A DNA stretch of 64,000 bases from Chloroflexota bacterium (GCA_016861025.1 BOKO01000012.1:106636-170635); one strand, 5' to 3'; numbered from the stretch's first letter, positions 1 through 10,285 are shown. Numbers and translations are program-made. The notes: generated from the letters alone by a model not told the origin.

Positions 1-1503
1 TTGAGGCGCAGAGATCACGGACAATGTGGCATTGATCTGGCGCGCCCGTTCTCGCATGGCCGCAATCCCTTCACCATTGCTGACTTTAGGATCGCTTACA
101 TCAAAGCCAATGCCGTTGTCCTGGATATCCAGGCGCACCATCCCATCCTTCACCGCCAGATAAATGGTCACTTCTGTCGCTGATGCATGTTTCAACGCAT
201 TGTTGAGCGCCTCGTGACAAATGCGATACAGACCATCCTCCACATCGGCGGGGAATGCGATTTCTCCATCAACTTCCAGCCGCGCGGCCATGCCGGTGCG
301 TCGCTCGACCGCCTCAAGCCGTTGACGCAGCGCCTCGACCAACCCAACTTGCTCCAGGACGGCCGGTTTTAGTTCGTAGAGAAGCAGCCGCAGTTCTTTG
401 AGCGCCTGTCGGGCTGTTTCACTCAATTGTTGCAAATACTCATCGAGGCGATCGAGTTGTCCCAACGAAACCAGACGTTTTCCCGCCTCAGCAAACAGGG
501 TCAGGCTGTAGATCGACTGCATGACTGCGTCATGCATTTCACGCGCCAGGCGCTCACGCTCCTGAAGAGCTGCAGCACTCTTTGCCTTCTGCTGGAGAAG
601 GTCGGCGCCATGCGCCACGATCACCTGATCCGCCAGCCATGCAACCGTCCGGTAGGCGTTCGGCGATAATTGCGAAACATCCAACTTGAAGATGAGCACG
701 CCATGCATTTCATCTTCAACCAGCAACGGAATAGCCAGGCGGAACGGCGCCGCATTTTGCAGAGCGCCGATTTCGACAGGCAGAAACACCGGCTCTTGCT
801 GCGCGTTCAGCAGAGCAAGAATCGGCGCATCCACGCTCAAGCGCTCTGCTGATGCAGCATCCATCTCGGTGGAATAGAGAACTTGTGCATCTTCCGGCTG
901 AACAATCGGGGAGGTGCGCCCAATCCGCCACAACACGACCATGCCTGTGGCCGAAAGAAGACGCTGCGCCTGCTGAAAGACATAATCCAGCATCTGCTGA
1001 AGGGTGAAATTGGAAAAGCTCATGAAGAGCAGATTGCGCAACCCATCGGCGGCTTCGCGACTGCGATCGACTTCCTGGCGTTCTTCGTGCAAACTGTGTT
1101 CAAGCTGCGTCGTGTAGTCAATTAACTGATCCGAGGGAAGCGAATGTGCAATCGGCGTTGCGACCAGGACGTAGCTTCGTTCTCCATTGACCGAATGATT
1201 GACCGAGCAAGAGAGCACCAGTCGGCGCCCGCGTTCTGGCCCAATCAACAGACTGACCGTCGGCGTGAACTCGTCGAGCAACGAGAGAGAGGGCAACTGG
1301 CTGAGTGCGCGCCCAAACCAGGTTTCATCCAGATTTGCCAGCGATCTACCAAGCACCTGTGTGCGAGTCTGCGCAAGCAAGTGACAAAACCCATCGTTCG
1401 CCATCACAATAGTCGAGCGCGCGTCGACCACAGCAACAGCCGGGCCAATGCCTGGAATTTCCCGATGTTCAATAATGGGCTGCGCCGTGGCCTGGTCGAG
1501 CAT
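1..1503 (-). CDS. NarL/DegS-type sensor histidine kinase, truncated by window edge
   Basis: This gene reads leftwards and runs off the left edge, leaving 501 codons. Translated by eye, it has a PAS-like N-terminus (about residues 10-110), a GAF-like middle (about 165-300) and a HisKA_3 helix with REMHDAVMQS, where His324 is the likely phosphoacceptor. The ATPase N box CHEALNNALKHA and G1 box DNGIGFD follow; the final glycine-rich box lies outside the window. No transmembrane segment is visible, so it is probably a cytoplasmic sensor that passes phosphate to a LuxR-family regulator, likely beyond the left edge. The ATG at 1503 has no good ribosome-binding site. The family call is firm; the signal sensed is unknown. 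Confidence 0.9.
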   Translation of the reverse strand, partial: MLDQATAQPIIEHREIPGIGPAVAVVDARSTIVMANDGFCHLLAQTRTQVLGRSLANLDETWFGRALSQLPSLSLLDEFTPTVSLLIGPERGRRLVLSCSVNHSVNGERSYVLVATPIAHSLPSDQLIDYTTQLEHSLHEERQEVDRSREAADGLRNLLFMSFSNFTLQQMLDYVFQQAQRLLSATGMVVLWRIGRTSPIVQPEDAQVLYSTEMDAASAERLSVDAPILALLNAQQEPVFLPVEIGALQNAAPFRLAIPLLVEDEMHGVLIFKLDVSQLSPNAYRTVAWLADQVIVAHGADLLQQKAKSAAALQERERLAREMHDAVMQSIYSLTLFAEAGKRLVSLGQLDRLDEYLQQLSETARQALKELRLLLYELKPAVLEQVGLVEALRQRLEAVERRTGMAARLEVDGEIAFPADVEDGLYRICHEALNNALKHASATEVTIYLAVKDGMVRLDIQDNGIGFDVSDPKVSNGEGIAAMRERARQINATLSVISAPQ

Positions 1504-1902
1504 AGGGTGTATTTTGCCTGGAAGAAACTGAAAAATCCTTCAGATATTGTACAACATCGACAGATTAGAACACGAAACTCGGCGGATAATCTGTGGATGA
1601 CGCGTAGATTGCCGATTGAGTTCTTTCCACAATGCGCGTCAACTCACGATGATCTTTACACTCGTTTGGGGTTTCACTGCTATAGAGCACAATATATAGT
1701 CGTAAAGGCATGAAACGCAAACCCTATTTTCCGCTCTGCCCTGCACATTATCCGCACCGCATACATTTTGTCGTCATCAAGAGAAATACTATTTATAGTT
1801 GCCACAACACCCTTATGAACTATTTATAGCTGTAGCGGTGCGTCCCGCTTCCCCTTTCTCTAAGTTATCCCCTGCCCTACCAATACAATCATTTCTAGTC
1901 AT
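1504..1902. other. Intergenic stretch with an 11-bp direct repeat
   Basis: This AT-rich 399-bp gap lies upstream of the sensor kinase and downstream of the M23 peptidase gene, both of which read leftwards. I see no convincing gene. ACTATTTATAG occurs twice on the + strand, at 1788-1798 and 1819-1829. The copies are 31 bp apart, about three helical turns, which would suit binding of a dimeric regulator. A leftward TACAAT element lies at 1546-1551 without a matching -35. Confidence 0.4.
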
Positions 1903-2502
1903 TTATGGACGACGCATTCCTGTTTTTTCCATCAACATTGCTGGAATTTTTTGAGGAATCTCCACTTCGCTCTTTAACTCATCATTCTCTTCAAAACGCT
2001 TCAATTCGACGACATAAAGAAAAGGCGTCGGATCGCTGAATCCCCCCCAACCATCGAAACGATTATATGGGTGAATGCGAATCGCAAAATGAAGATGAAT
2101 CGGGAAATTTCGCGACAAGGTCTCAGCGTGAGCAATCACCTGCCCGGCTTTGACCGATTGACCACTCTCGACGACAACAGCGCCAAGTTGAGCGTAGAGC
2201 GATTCGCCCCATCGATGCTCGATTTTCACATAGCGACCCAGTCCAGCCGGATCGCGGCTGATCTCGCTGACGCGTCCCTGATCCACAGCCACAATCGATT
2301 CATCCGGCGCCGCCGCCAAATCGATGCCCGGATGCCCCTTGAGGCGCACGCCGTTGTAGGTGAATTGACCATGATAGGCAGGGTTCTCCCCCCAACCCTG
2401 CAACACAACGGCTTCCGACGTCTCGATTGGACATACCAGAAAGACGCCCTCCGGTTCGTACTGGCTGGCAAGTTGAATGTAACGATCTGGACGAGTCGGC
2501 AT
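1903..2502 (-). CDS. M23-family (LytM/gp13-like) peptidase domain protein
   Basis: The 199-residue protein carries the two zinc-binding motifs of M23 metallopeptidases: GHPGIDLAA (His57, Asp61) and HLHFAIR (near residue 140). It also has the typical beta-rich lysostaphin-like core, with VDQGRVSEI and SVKAGQVIAH. M23 enzymes cut peptide cross-links in peptidoglycan, or serve as inactive LytM scaffolds. All visible metal ligands are kept, so activity is likely. No signal peptide is seen at the N-terminus, which is unusual for a cell-wall enzyme. It may be cytoplasmic, exported by another route, or act on a different peptide. It is a single gene, divergent from the FmdB gene. Confidence 0.85.
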   Translation of the reverse strand: MPTRPDRYIQLASQYEPEGVFLVCPIETSEAVVLQGWGENPAYHGQFTYNGVRLKGHPGIDLAAAPDESIVAVDQGRVSEISRDPAGLGRYVKIEHRWGESLYAQLGAVVVESGQSVKAGQVIAHAETLSRNFPIHLHFAIRIHPYNRFDGWGGFSDPTPFLYVVELKRFEENDELKSEVEIPQKIPAMLMEKTGMRRP

Positions 2503-2531
2503 GGCGTTTTGTCGTTTGTGCGCTATCGAAT

Positions 2532-2560
2532 TAGACAGGCGATCCGCAGTTGCATATACT
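2532..2560 (+). promoter_or_regulatory. Sigma-70-type promoter candidate for the FmdB gene
   Basis: TAGACA at 2532-2537 is separated by 17 bp from TATACT at 2555-2560. The spacing is ideal and both boxes are close to consensus. Transcription would start about 110 bp before the FmdB start codon. Confidence 0.45.
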
Positions 2561-2677
2561 CAACAGTCAATTGTATTTTGCCAAGTATAAGCGTGTAGGG
2601 GTTGTCGACCAAACGATTGAAAAGGATGAAATTGCAGTTGTTTTGGCAATTTTGCGCAGTGAGTGTTGGAGGTTGGT

Positions 2678-2974
2678 ATGCCGATCTACGAGTTTGCCTG
2701 TCATGATTGTGGTCATGAATTTGAGAAAATCCAATCTTTCTCGGACAGCAGCACGCCATCGTGTCCAAATTGCCAGGGTGTCCATGTACGCCGGCGCATC
2801 AGCCAACCGGCGATTCACTTCAAGGGAAGCGGATGGTACATCACCGACAGTAAGAACAGTTCAAAGGCGTCAGCCAACGGCAAGAAAGAGGACGCTGGCG
2901 TCGCCAAAGAAAGCAGTGACTCTTCCAGCGCCGAAAGCCCCAAACCGGCGCCGGCTGCTGAAAAAGCAGAGTAG
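2678..2974 (+). CDS. FmdB-family zinc ribbon protein
   Basis: This 98-residue protein has an N-terminal FmdB/CxxC zinc ribbon: MPIYEFACHDCGHEF with Cys8 and Cys11, then CPNC with Cys29 and Cys32. The metal-ligand pattern is complete. The tail after residue 55 is low-complexity and rich in Lys, Ser and Ala. The family is described as putative regulatory proteins, and its molecular role is not established. The start was set at 2678 because GGAGGT lies just upstream and the conserved MPIYE begins there; an upstream in-frame ATG at 2663 is less likely. A clear intrinsic terminator follows. Confidence 0.85.
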   Translation: MPIYEFACHDCGHEFEKIQSFSDSSTPSCPNCQGVHVRRRISQPAIHFKGSGWYITDSKNSSKASANGKKEDAGVAKESSDSSSAESPKPAPAAEKAE

Positions 2975-3020
2975 TCAGAAGGGTTCACATAGAACATCTG
3001 ATACGTTGAACGATGCGCAG

Positions 3021-3052
3021 CTCACCCCGGTGTATGGGGTGAGCCTTTTTTT
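3021..3052 (+). terminator. Rho-independent terminator after the FmdB gene
   Basis: CTCACCCC (3021-3028) pairs perfectly with GGGGTGAG (3036-3043) around a 7-nt loop. A run of seven T follows at 3046-3052. Confidence 0.85.
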
Positions 3053-3231
3053 GCATTCATGCCGTTCTGCCACCGTTCTGCAACATTGAATCAACGCCTT
3101 CGACTCAAAGATTGCTTCACAGCAATGACGACTTTCGTGTACAATAGCACGCATTGATATTGAGTGCACAAAGCGCTACACTACGTGCACTGCCAACCAA
3201 CCGCTGATTAAACACGCATGGAGGATGGGTG

Positions 3232-3633
3232 ATGACTGTTCCGAAGCGATTCGATATTCTGCGCTTTATGGGTGGGTTGCTCAAGGTTCTGGCCTGGATT
3301 TCTCTCATATTGTCGATCTTGTCCGCAATTGGCGTCGTTCTGTTGCCACAGTTGATGAATATCAGCAGCCTGATTGGCAACAATGAGCAGCTCGCTCTCG
3401 CTACAGGCACAGGAGCGATCTTCACCGGTCTCTTTGTGTTGATCGGCGGGTTGTTGAACTTTGTCTTTCTCTATGCACTGGGTGAGTTTGTTTTGCTTCA
3501 GCTCGCGATCGAGGAGAATACGCGCCTCACCGCTGCGTTGCTGCTGAAGATGCATCAGGACAGCCAACCCGAGCCAACCCCTGCCACCGCGTATACTGGG
3601 GGCTTCACAAGCGAGCCTGCCCCCTATCGGTGA
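3232..3633 (+). CDS. Small two-helix membrane protein, function unknown
   Basis: The 133-residue protein shows two hydrophobic helices, about residues 15-37 and 60-85, then a polar Pro/Thr-rich tail. A GGAGGA ribosome-binding site at 3220-3225 favours the ATG at 3232 over the GTG at 3229. I do not recognise a family. It is a single gene with its own upstream gap, and the downstream amidohydrolase starts 67 bp later. The composition matches its neighbours. Confidence 0.65.
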   Translation: MTVPKRFDILRFMGGLLKVLAWISLILSILSAIGVVLLPQLMNISSLIGNNEQLALATGTGAIFTGLFVLIGGLLNFVFLYALGEFVLLQLAIEENTRLTAALLLKMHQDSQPEPTPATAYTGGFTSEPAPYR

Positions 3634-3700
3634 CCTTACTGACTGCCGCTTTGTAAAGCTGTGATGGAAACCTGACCTTGCGGACGATCGGTCATCTATC

Positions 3701-5137
3701 ATGCCTGAATCTGCTGATTTTCTAATTACCCATGCCCACGTCTTTACGATGGAGGGCAGCGGCGTCGGCTACCTGGAAGACGCTGCTGTAGCTGTGCGCG
3801 ATACGCGCATCGTCGATGTTGGGCCAACAGCAGCGCTTTTGGCGCGCTTTGCAGCGGGCGAGATCATCGACGCTTCACACCATGCCCTGCTGCCTGGGCT
3901 GATCGACGCCCACATGCACACACCCTGGGCGGTCGTGCGCGGCGTGGCGCAGGATGTTGCGCACTGGATGCAGAAGGGGCTGTCGCCCTATGCCCGCCAT
4001 CTACATCGCGAGGCGGCGTTGGCGGGCGCGTGGCTCAATGTGCTCGAGGCGCTCAAGGCCGGCACGACCACGATGGGTGACTACGCCACGCCCATCGAAG
4101 GGTGGGCGGACATCTTTGCTGCTGTCGGTGTGCGCGCTGTCTTGACAGCGACGATCAACGCGCTGCCGCCAGGTGAAATGGCAGGTTGGCGGCTGGGCGA
4201 TCTCTATCCATTGTCCGACGAAATCGGCGCCCAGAGCATCCGCGCCGCAGTTGACTTTGCCGCCGAGTGGCATGGCGCTGAAAACGGTCGCATCAGCGTG
4301 ATGTATGGACCGCAAGGCGCCGATATGCTTTCACTCGACCAGTTGTTGCACATCAAGCGATTAGCCGCTGTCGATGGATTGATGATTCACATGCATGTCG
4401 CACAGGGAGATCGAGAGATCGACCAGATGCTCAAGCGTTACGGCAAGCGCACGCCAGCCTTTCTGGAACAGATCGGCTATCTCGATGACCAGTTGCTTGC
4501 CGTGCATCTGACCGAGGCGACGGATGATGAGACGACGCAGATCGCATATAGCGGTGCACGCATGGTGCTCTGTTCGGGCAGCATCGGCATCATCGATGGG
4601 ATTGTGCCGCCTGCGGTGGTCTTTCGCTCTGCTGGCGGAATGGTGGCGCTAGGCTCCGATCAGGCGGCGGGCAACAATTGCAACAACATCTTCAACGAGA
4701 TGAAGCTGACTGCGCTCTTCAACAAGATCAAATATCGCGATCCGACCGTGCTGCCGGCGTGGGAGGTGTTGCGGATGGCAACCATTGAGGGCGCTCAGGC
4801 ATTAGGCATGGCTGATGATATTGGTTCGATCCGCACCGGCAAAAAGGCTGACCTGATCCTGGTCGACTTGAATGCATTGAATTTGATGCCGGTGTTGACC
4901 GAACCGATCCGCAACATTGTGCCCAACCTGGTCTACGCAGCCAGCGGCCATGAAGTCGACCTGGTGATGGTCGATGGCCGTATTCTGGTGCGCGATGGCA
5001 AGGTGATTCACATCGACGAAGACGCTGTGCGCGCCGAAGTCCAGCAGCGTGCACAGGAAGTCGCCGCCGCCGTCAAGCGCGATCCTCAACATCACGACAT
5101 GGCGCTGTTACAGGCAATGGAAGCGGGACGGTTATAG
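3701..5137 (+). CDS. Amidohydrolase, chlorohydrolase/deaminase (TrzN/SsnA/MtaD-like) family
   Basis: A 478-residue cytosolic metal-dependent hydrolase of the amidohydrolase superfamily. Visible ligands are GLIDAHMHT (HxH, near residue 70), HMHVAQGDREI (His near 230), VHLTEA (His near 270) and GSDQAAGNN (Asp near 322), the order seen in S-adenosylhomocysteine/methylthioadenosine, guanine and cytosine deaminases. The C-terminal GKKADLILVDL strand is typical of the beta-sandwich domain. Known relatives deaminate purines, pyrimidines or triazines. The nearby BMP-type (often nucleoside) importer and the hydantoinase gene fit nucleobase catabolism, but the substrate is inferred. Confidence 0.88.
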   Translation: MPESADFLITHAHVFTMEGSGVGYLEDAAVAVRDTRIVDVGPTAALLARFAAGEIIDASHHALLPGLIDAHMHTPWAVVRGVAQDVAHWMQKGLSPYARHLHREAALAGAWLNVLEALKAGTTTMGDYATPIEGWADIFAAVGVRAVLTATINALPPGEMAGWRLGDLYPLSDEIGAQSIRAAVDFAAEWHGAENGRISVMYGPQGADMLSLDQLLHIKRLAAVDGLMIHMHVAQGDREIDQMLKRYGKRTPAFLEQIGYLDDQLLAVHLTEATDDETTQIAYSGARMVLCSGSIGIIDGIVPPAVVFRSAGGMVALGSDQAAGNNCNNIFNEMKLTALFNKIKYRDPTVLPAWEVLRMATIEGAQALGMADDIGSIRTGKKADLILVDLNALNLMPVLTEPIRNIVPNLVYAASGHEVDLVMVDGRILVRDGKVIHIDEDAVRAEVQQRAQEVAAAVKRDPQHHDMALLQAMEAGRL

Positions 5138-5148
5138 CTCTGCGCACG

Positions 5149-5502
5149 CTACTCTTCACCCAAGAGTGAATTCAGGAGCATGGCGATAGCGCTGATAATA
5201 ATGCTCGCCAGCAGCGCCCACCAGAACGTATCGATCTGCAATGACTCCGGGAATATCCACGAAGTGATGTAGAGCATCAAGGTGTTGATGACCAATATAA
5301 ACAACCCTAATGTCAGCACAACGAGCGGGCAAGTCAGCAGTATCATGATCGGCTTGAGGATCGCCATCAAAAAGCCTAGCACAGCGGAGACCAGGAAAAG
5401 CGTGCCAAAGCCGCCGTCAAAATGAATTCCTGGCAGCAACCATGTAGTGATTCCAACTGCTATCGCCAGCACAATCCACCGAATCAAGATCGACCTGAGC
5501 AT
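5149..5502 (-). CDS. Phage holin family (4-TMS superfamily IV) membrane protein
   Basis: A 117-residue, almost wholly hydrophobic protein with four predicted helices (about residues 8-24, 33-50, 56-76 and 90-112), matching the PF04020-type membrane proteins called phage holin superfamily IV. Despite the name, these are usual chromosomal proteins in many bacteria, and no phage genes lie nearby. Its function is unknown. It lies 132 bp downstream of the HyuA-like gene on the same strand and may be its own transcription unit. Confidence 0.8.
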   Translation of the reverse strand: MLRSILIRWIVLAIAVGITTWLLPGIHFDGGFGTLFLVSAVLGFLMAILKPIMILLTCPLVVLTLGLFILVINTLMLYITSWIFPESLQIDTFWWALLASIIISAIAMLLNSLLGEE

Positions 5503-5551
5503 ACCGTGTTGTCCCTTTCGATTGATGGTAAAAAATACGCAACCCGCGCAA

Positions 5552-5575
5552 TTTCATTTCATGTTTCATTTCATG
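5552..5575. repeat. Perfect 12-bp tandem duplication
   Basis: TTTCATTTCATG is repeated head to tail at 5552-5563 and 5564-5575, just upstream of the leftward holin-family gene. It may be chance slippage or a doubled regulator site. Confidence 0.5.
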
Positions 5576-5634
5576 GTGCGACAGGTTAGCCGCTTTGTCA
5601 ATACAAGGAGCACAGCGTCGTTTTGGGAGTGCGT

Positions 5635-7758
5635 TCACGCCTGCTCATGAACGGTTCTCCGCCACAGCCAGAGATTGTTCAATTGATCGACAGCCGCCGA
5701 CCAACCGGGTGTGAGTAAAACAGTTGTATCGTATTGCAGCACGACAGCCGGGCCGGCAAACTGAGCGCCAGGGTGCAAAGCAGAGCGGCGATAGACCGCG
5801 CAGTCAGTTGGCCCATCCGTATTGAACCATACAGGTCTGGTGTGGAGCAGCGCTCTGTCGACGCTTTGTTCTGACGTAAATGCAGCGGGCTGTTGCGTCG
5901 GTTTTTCGCCGGGCAGCGCCGCGCGCAGACGTACAGTCACCGCTTCGACGCGTTCTTGCAGCATGGCGTAGCCGTAACGCTGTGCGTGTGCAGCGTGAAA
6001 CGCTTCCGTCGCCGCAGCTGCACTCGCGCCAGAAATCGGCAGGTTCAGCGGCACGGTCAACTCGTAACTTTGCCCCTTATAGCGCAGGTCGATGGCGGCG
6101 GTCAACACAACTTCCTCCATCCGCTCGATTTGCAAGACGGACGCCACTCTGTTGTGCATCTCGTCGATTGCCTGACCTAGCGGCGTCGGATCGCGCGACA
6201 GCGTGTCTGCGTCTGCCAACAGCGCCTGTGACGCTTCGCTCGCCACATCCGCCATCAACATGCCGTAGGCGCTCAACACGCCAGGGTTGGGTGGACAGAG
6301 AATGCGAGTGATGCCCAGGCTGTCGGCGAGATCGCAGGCGTGCAGTGGCCCGGCGCCGCCAAAGGGCAGTAGAGTGAAGTCGCGTGGGTCGTAGCCGCGC
6401 TCCACCGAAACGCGGCGCAGCGCACGCTCCATCGTTGCGTTCACCACGCGCACAACGCCTAGCGCAGCTTCTTCAGCGCTGAGATGAAGCTGATCGCCCA
6501 GGCGCTGCAACACATCCCGCGCCGCCGCCTCGTCCAGCCGCACATCGCCCGTTCCACCGAGAAAACCTGCTGCATCGAGCCGACCCAGCACAAGGTTGGC
6601 GTCGGTGACGGTCGGCAGGTCGCCGCCGCGTCCATAACAGGCAGGCCCAGGAACTGCGCCTGCGCTGCGCGGCCCAACTTGCAGGGCGCCGCCAAGATCG
6701 ACGAAAGCAATGCTGCCGCCGCCCGCGCCGACGGTGTGTATATCGATGATGGGCAGCCGCAACGGTAGATCGGTGATCACGCTTTCCGCCGTCGTTGGAA
6801 TCCGTCCAGGGCAGAGCGCCACATCGGTGCTTGTGCCGCCCATGTCGAAGGTGATGATATGGACGGCGCCGCCTGCTGGTGGTGAGAAGGGGGGAAGGGG
6901 TGAAAGGGAGCGCATCGCTTGTTCGGCAATCGCAAAAGCGCCGACGGCGCCGCCTGCTGGCCCGCTCAGCACAACGCGCGCCGCCTGTCGTGCAGCCTGA
7001 TCAAGCGCAATCACACCGCCGTTCGACTGCATGATGTGGACGGTGGGGCGTGCGCCGCTCGCCTGTGTAGCCAGCGTTTGTTCAAGCCGCGCCAGATAGC
7101 GCGCCACCAATGGCTGAACATAGGCGTTGATCGTCGTGGTTGCCGTGCGCTCGAACTCGCGGTGTTCCGGGAGAATATCGCTGCTCAACGAGATGGGCAG
7201 CTCTGGCAGCACTTCTTGCAACAACGCAGCGGCGCGCCGTTCGTGGGCAGGGTTGCAAAACGAAAACAGGAAGACGATCGCCAGACTTTCGATGGCTTCG
7301 GCGCGCAGCAGTTCCGCCAACGCCGGGATCGCTGCCTCGTCAAGCGGCTCCAGCACGGCGCCCGTGTGATCCAGCCGCTCCGCAATTTCGAGGCGATGAC
7401 GATCCTGAACAAGAGCGGGCGGGCGCGTCTGATGTAGCTTGTAGAGATGTGGGCGATTCTGACGGCCGATGACTAGCACGTCGGCGAAGCCAGCGGTGGT
7501 CAGCAGCGCCGTGCGGGCGCCGCAACGTTCGAGCAGCGCATTGGTGGCGACAGTCATACCATGTACGATGGCGAGCGGTGCGTCGGAAAACTCAGATTCA
7601 CCGATCAGCCCCAACTCTTGCAGCCCGCGTATGATGGCGATGCTTTGGTCGTGAGGGGTGGTGGGAACTTTGTGAACAGTCAGCGTTGTTCCGCGCCAGA
7701 CAACAAAATCGGTGAAAGTGCCGCCGACATCGACGCCAACCAAAATAGGCTCATTCAT
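5635..7758 (-). CDS. hyuA: Hydantoinase/oxoprolinase A-type protein
   Basis: The 707-residue protein starts with GVDVGGTFTDFVVW, the phosphate-binding loop of the ASKHA-fold hydantoinase A family, and contains FDMGGTSTDVAL and PFGGAGPLHA further on. Family members hydrolyse N-methylhydantoin, 5-oxoproline or acetone-type substrates with ATP, usually together with a HyuB subunit. No HyuB gene lies in the window, so this may be a stand-alone enzyme or the partner may be elsewhere. It is divergent from the BMP lipoprotein gene, which suggests coordinated use of a nitrogenous substrate. The length is normal for the A subunit. Confidence 0.9.
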   Translation of the reverse strand: MNEPILVGVDVGGTFTDFVVWRGTTLTVHKVPTTPHDQSIAIIRGLQELGLIGESEFSDAPLAIVHGMTVATNALLERCGARTALLTTAGFADVLVIGRQNRPHLYKLHQTRPPALVQDRHRLEIAERLDHTGAVLEPLDEAAIPALAELLRAEAIESLAIVFLFSFCNPAHERRAAALLQEVLPELPISLSSDILPEHREFERTATTTINAYVQPLVARYLARLEQTLATQASGARPTVHIMQSNGGVIALDQAARQAARVVLSGPAGGAVGAFAIAEQAMRSLSPLPPFSPPAGGAVHIITFDMGGTSTDVALCPGRIPTTAESVITDLPLRLPIIDIHTVGAGGGSIAFVDLGGALQVGPRSAGAVPGPACYGRGGDLPTVTDANLVLGRLDAAGFLGGTGDVRLDEAAARDVLQRLGDQLHLSAEEAALGVVRVVNATMERALRRVSVERGYDPRDFTLLPFGGAGPLHACDLADSLGITRILCPPNPGVLSAYGMLMADVASEASQALLADADTLSRDPTPLGQAIDEMHNRVASVLQIERMEEVVLTAAIDLRYKGQSYELTVPLNLPISGASAAAATEAFHAAHAQRYGYAMLQERVEAVTVRLRAALPGEKPTQQPAAFTSEQSVDRALLHTRPVWFNTDGPTDCAVYRRSALHPGAQFAGPAVVLQYDTTVLLTPGWSAAVDQLNNLWLWRRTVHEQA

Positions 7759-7784
7759 TGCGCTGTTGAATCACTTTTTCAGGT

Positions 7785-7812
7785 TTGCTCAATTTCAACC
7801 TTCCGCTATAAT
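7785..7812 (+). promoter_or_regulatory. Promoter candidate for the BMP-type ABC transporter
   Basis: TTGCTC at 7785-7790, a 16-bp spacer and a perfect TATAAT at 7807-7812 face the transporter operon. The resulting leader would be about 170 nt. It contains a possible stem, TGTCGC (7910-7915) with GCGACA (7931-7936), but no riboswitch that I recognise. Confidence 0.6.
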
Positions 7813-7989
7813 AACAGCAACTCAGAAATGCGTCACCTATCGTTCGCACTCCGGCTCAACTTTGTTGAACAGAGGTGTAACGTATTTTCTTCACCTTCCA
7901 GAGTATGCGTGTCGCACCAGATGACACGAGGCGACATGAGTTGTTCCACTATACAACCTTTCAGAAATCCATTAGGAGGATTGAGAGCT

Positions 7990-9069
7990 ATGCAGAAAAA
8001 ACGAAACCTCATTCTACTGACGCTGACGCTTGTGATGGCTTTGCTGTTGTCGGCCTGCACTGTGGCGGCGCCGGGCGCTGCACCAGCAGCTGCTCCTCAG
8101 CAGGCGCCGGCTGAAGCGGCGGCTTCGGTCAAGATTGGCCTGGTCACAGATGTAGGGCGCGTCAATGATCGCAGCTTCAACCAGTCGGCGTGGGAAGGCG
8201 TTGTGCAGGCGGCAGCGGCGCTTGGGTTGAAAGAGGGCGACGACTACAAATACATTGAGACGCAAGACTCCAAGGATTATGTCGATAATATCCAGCAGTT
8301 TGTTGATGCGGGCTTCAATGTGATTGTGACCGTTGGTTTTGCGCTTGGCGAGGCAACGATTGCGGCGGCGAAGGAGAACCCGGACATCTATTTCATCGGC
8401 ATCGACCAGTTCCAGGTTGAGGAGCTTCCCAACCTGACCGGCCTTGTCTTCCATGAAGATCAGTCGGGGTTCCTGGCTGGCGCGCTGGCGGCGCAACTGA
8501 GCAAGACCGGCATTATTGCCGCCGTGCTCGGCACCGACCTGGTTCCGCCGGTTGTGGCGTTTGGACAGGGATATGAGCTGGGCGCCAAGTACATCAATCC
8601 TGACATCCGGTTGATCTCCACCTATCACCCTGGCGAGATTTCACAGGCGTTCACCGATCCAGAATGGGGTGCAGCAACTGCCAAACAGGCGCTTGATCAG
8701 GGCGCGGATGTGATCTTCGGCGCTGGCGGCATCACCGGCAACGGCGCCCTGCAGGAAGTGGCGGCGGCGCCTGGAGCGGGCGTCGATGTCTTCTGCATCG
8801 GCGTTGACACCGACCAATGGGAGACGCTGCCTGCTGCGCACCCCTGTCTGGTGTCGAGCGCGATGAAATTGATCACGCCATCGGTGGTGGAGTTGATCAC
8901 CATGTACGGCAAGGATGGCACGATGACGGCTGGCAACTACTTTGGCGGCGCCGGCCTTGCACCCTTCCATGACTTCGAGGATAAGATTCCACAGGAGGTC
9001 AAGGATAAGCTCGAAGAGATCGCCGCTGCACTGGCGGACGGCAGCCTGACCACCGGCTACGGTCAGTGA
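7990..9069 (+). CDS. BMP-family ABC transporter substrate-binding lipoprotein
   Basis: A 359-residue secreted lipoprotein. The signal peptide ends in LLLSAC (lipidated Cys23), and the mature part has the basic membrane protein signature, with GLVTDVGRVNDRSFNQSAW near residue 48. BMP proteins bind purine nucleosides in spirochaetes and Gram-positives; other members bind different small molecules. The start at 7990 is fixed by AGGAGG 9 nt upstream and by the signal peptide; the longer in-frame reading from 7561 lies antisense to hyuA and is not real. It is the first gene of the transporter operon, followed by a hairpin that would keep downstream genes at a lower level. Confidence 0.95.
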   Translation: MQKKRNLILLTLTLVMALLLSACTVAAPGAAPAAAPQQAPAEAAASVKIGLVTDVGRVNDRSFNQSAWEGVVQAAAALGLKEGDDYKYIETQDSKDYVDNIQQFVDAGFNVIVTVGFALGEATIAAAKENPDIYFIGIDQFQVEELPNLTGLVFHEDQSGFLAGALAAQLSKTGIIAAVLGTDLVPPVVAFGQGYELGAKYINPDIRLISTYHPGEISQAFTDPEWGAATAKQALDQGADVIFGAGGITGNGALQEVAAAPGAGVDVFCIGVDTDQWETLPAAHPCLVSSAMKLITPSVVELITMYGKDGTMTAGNYFGGAGLAPFHDFEDKIPQEVKDKLEEIAAALADGSLTTGYGQ

Positions 9070-9096
9070 GTCATTGCCCAAAGGATGAGTAAATAG

Positions 9097-9132
9097 AGAG
9101 GCAAGGCGCTCCCCCTTGCCTCTTGTTTTTCT
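9097..9132 (+). terminator. Terminator/attenuator between binding protein and permease genes
   Basis: AGAGGCAAGG (9097-9106) pairs with CCTTGCCTCT (9114-9123) around a 7-nt loop, and a T-rich run follows. Placed inside the operon, it would let the binding protein be made in excess over the membrane subunits, a known arrangement in ABC importers. Confidence 0.75.
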
Positions 9133-9163
9133 CTTGAAAACTGCACCATTCTCAGGAGCAGCC

Positions 9164-10285
<1,122 letters not shown>

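Noticed and set aside
1144..1713. 189-codon rightward frame at the left end
   Set aside because: It overlaps the sensor kinase N-terminus on the other strand, which has PAS-like sequence and good codon use; the rightward frame has no recognisable domain.
5149..5502. Prophage remnant because of the holin name
   Set aside because: No phage genes adjoin and this membrane family is chromosomal in many bacteria.
7561..7989. N-terminal extension of the BMP lipoprotein
   Set aside because: It overlaps hyuA antisense and would bury the signal peptide; AGGAGG and the lipoprotein signal fix the start at 7990.
7813..7989. Riboswitch in the transporter leader
   Set aside because: Only one short stem is seen; no purine, TPP, SAM or other aptamer core could be recognised.
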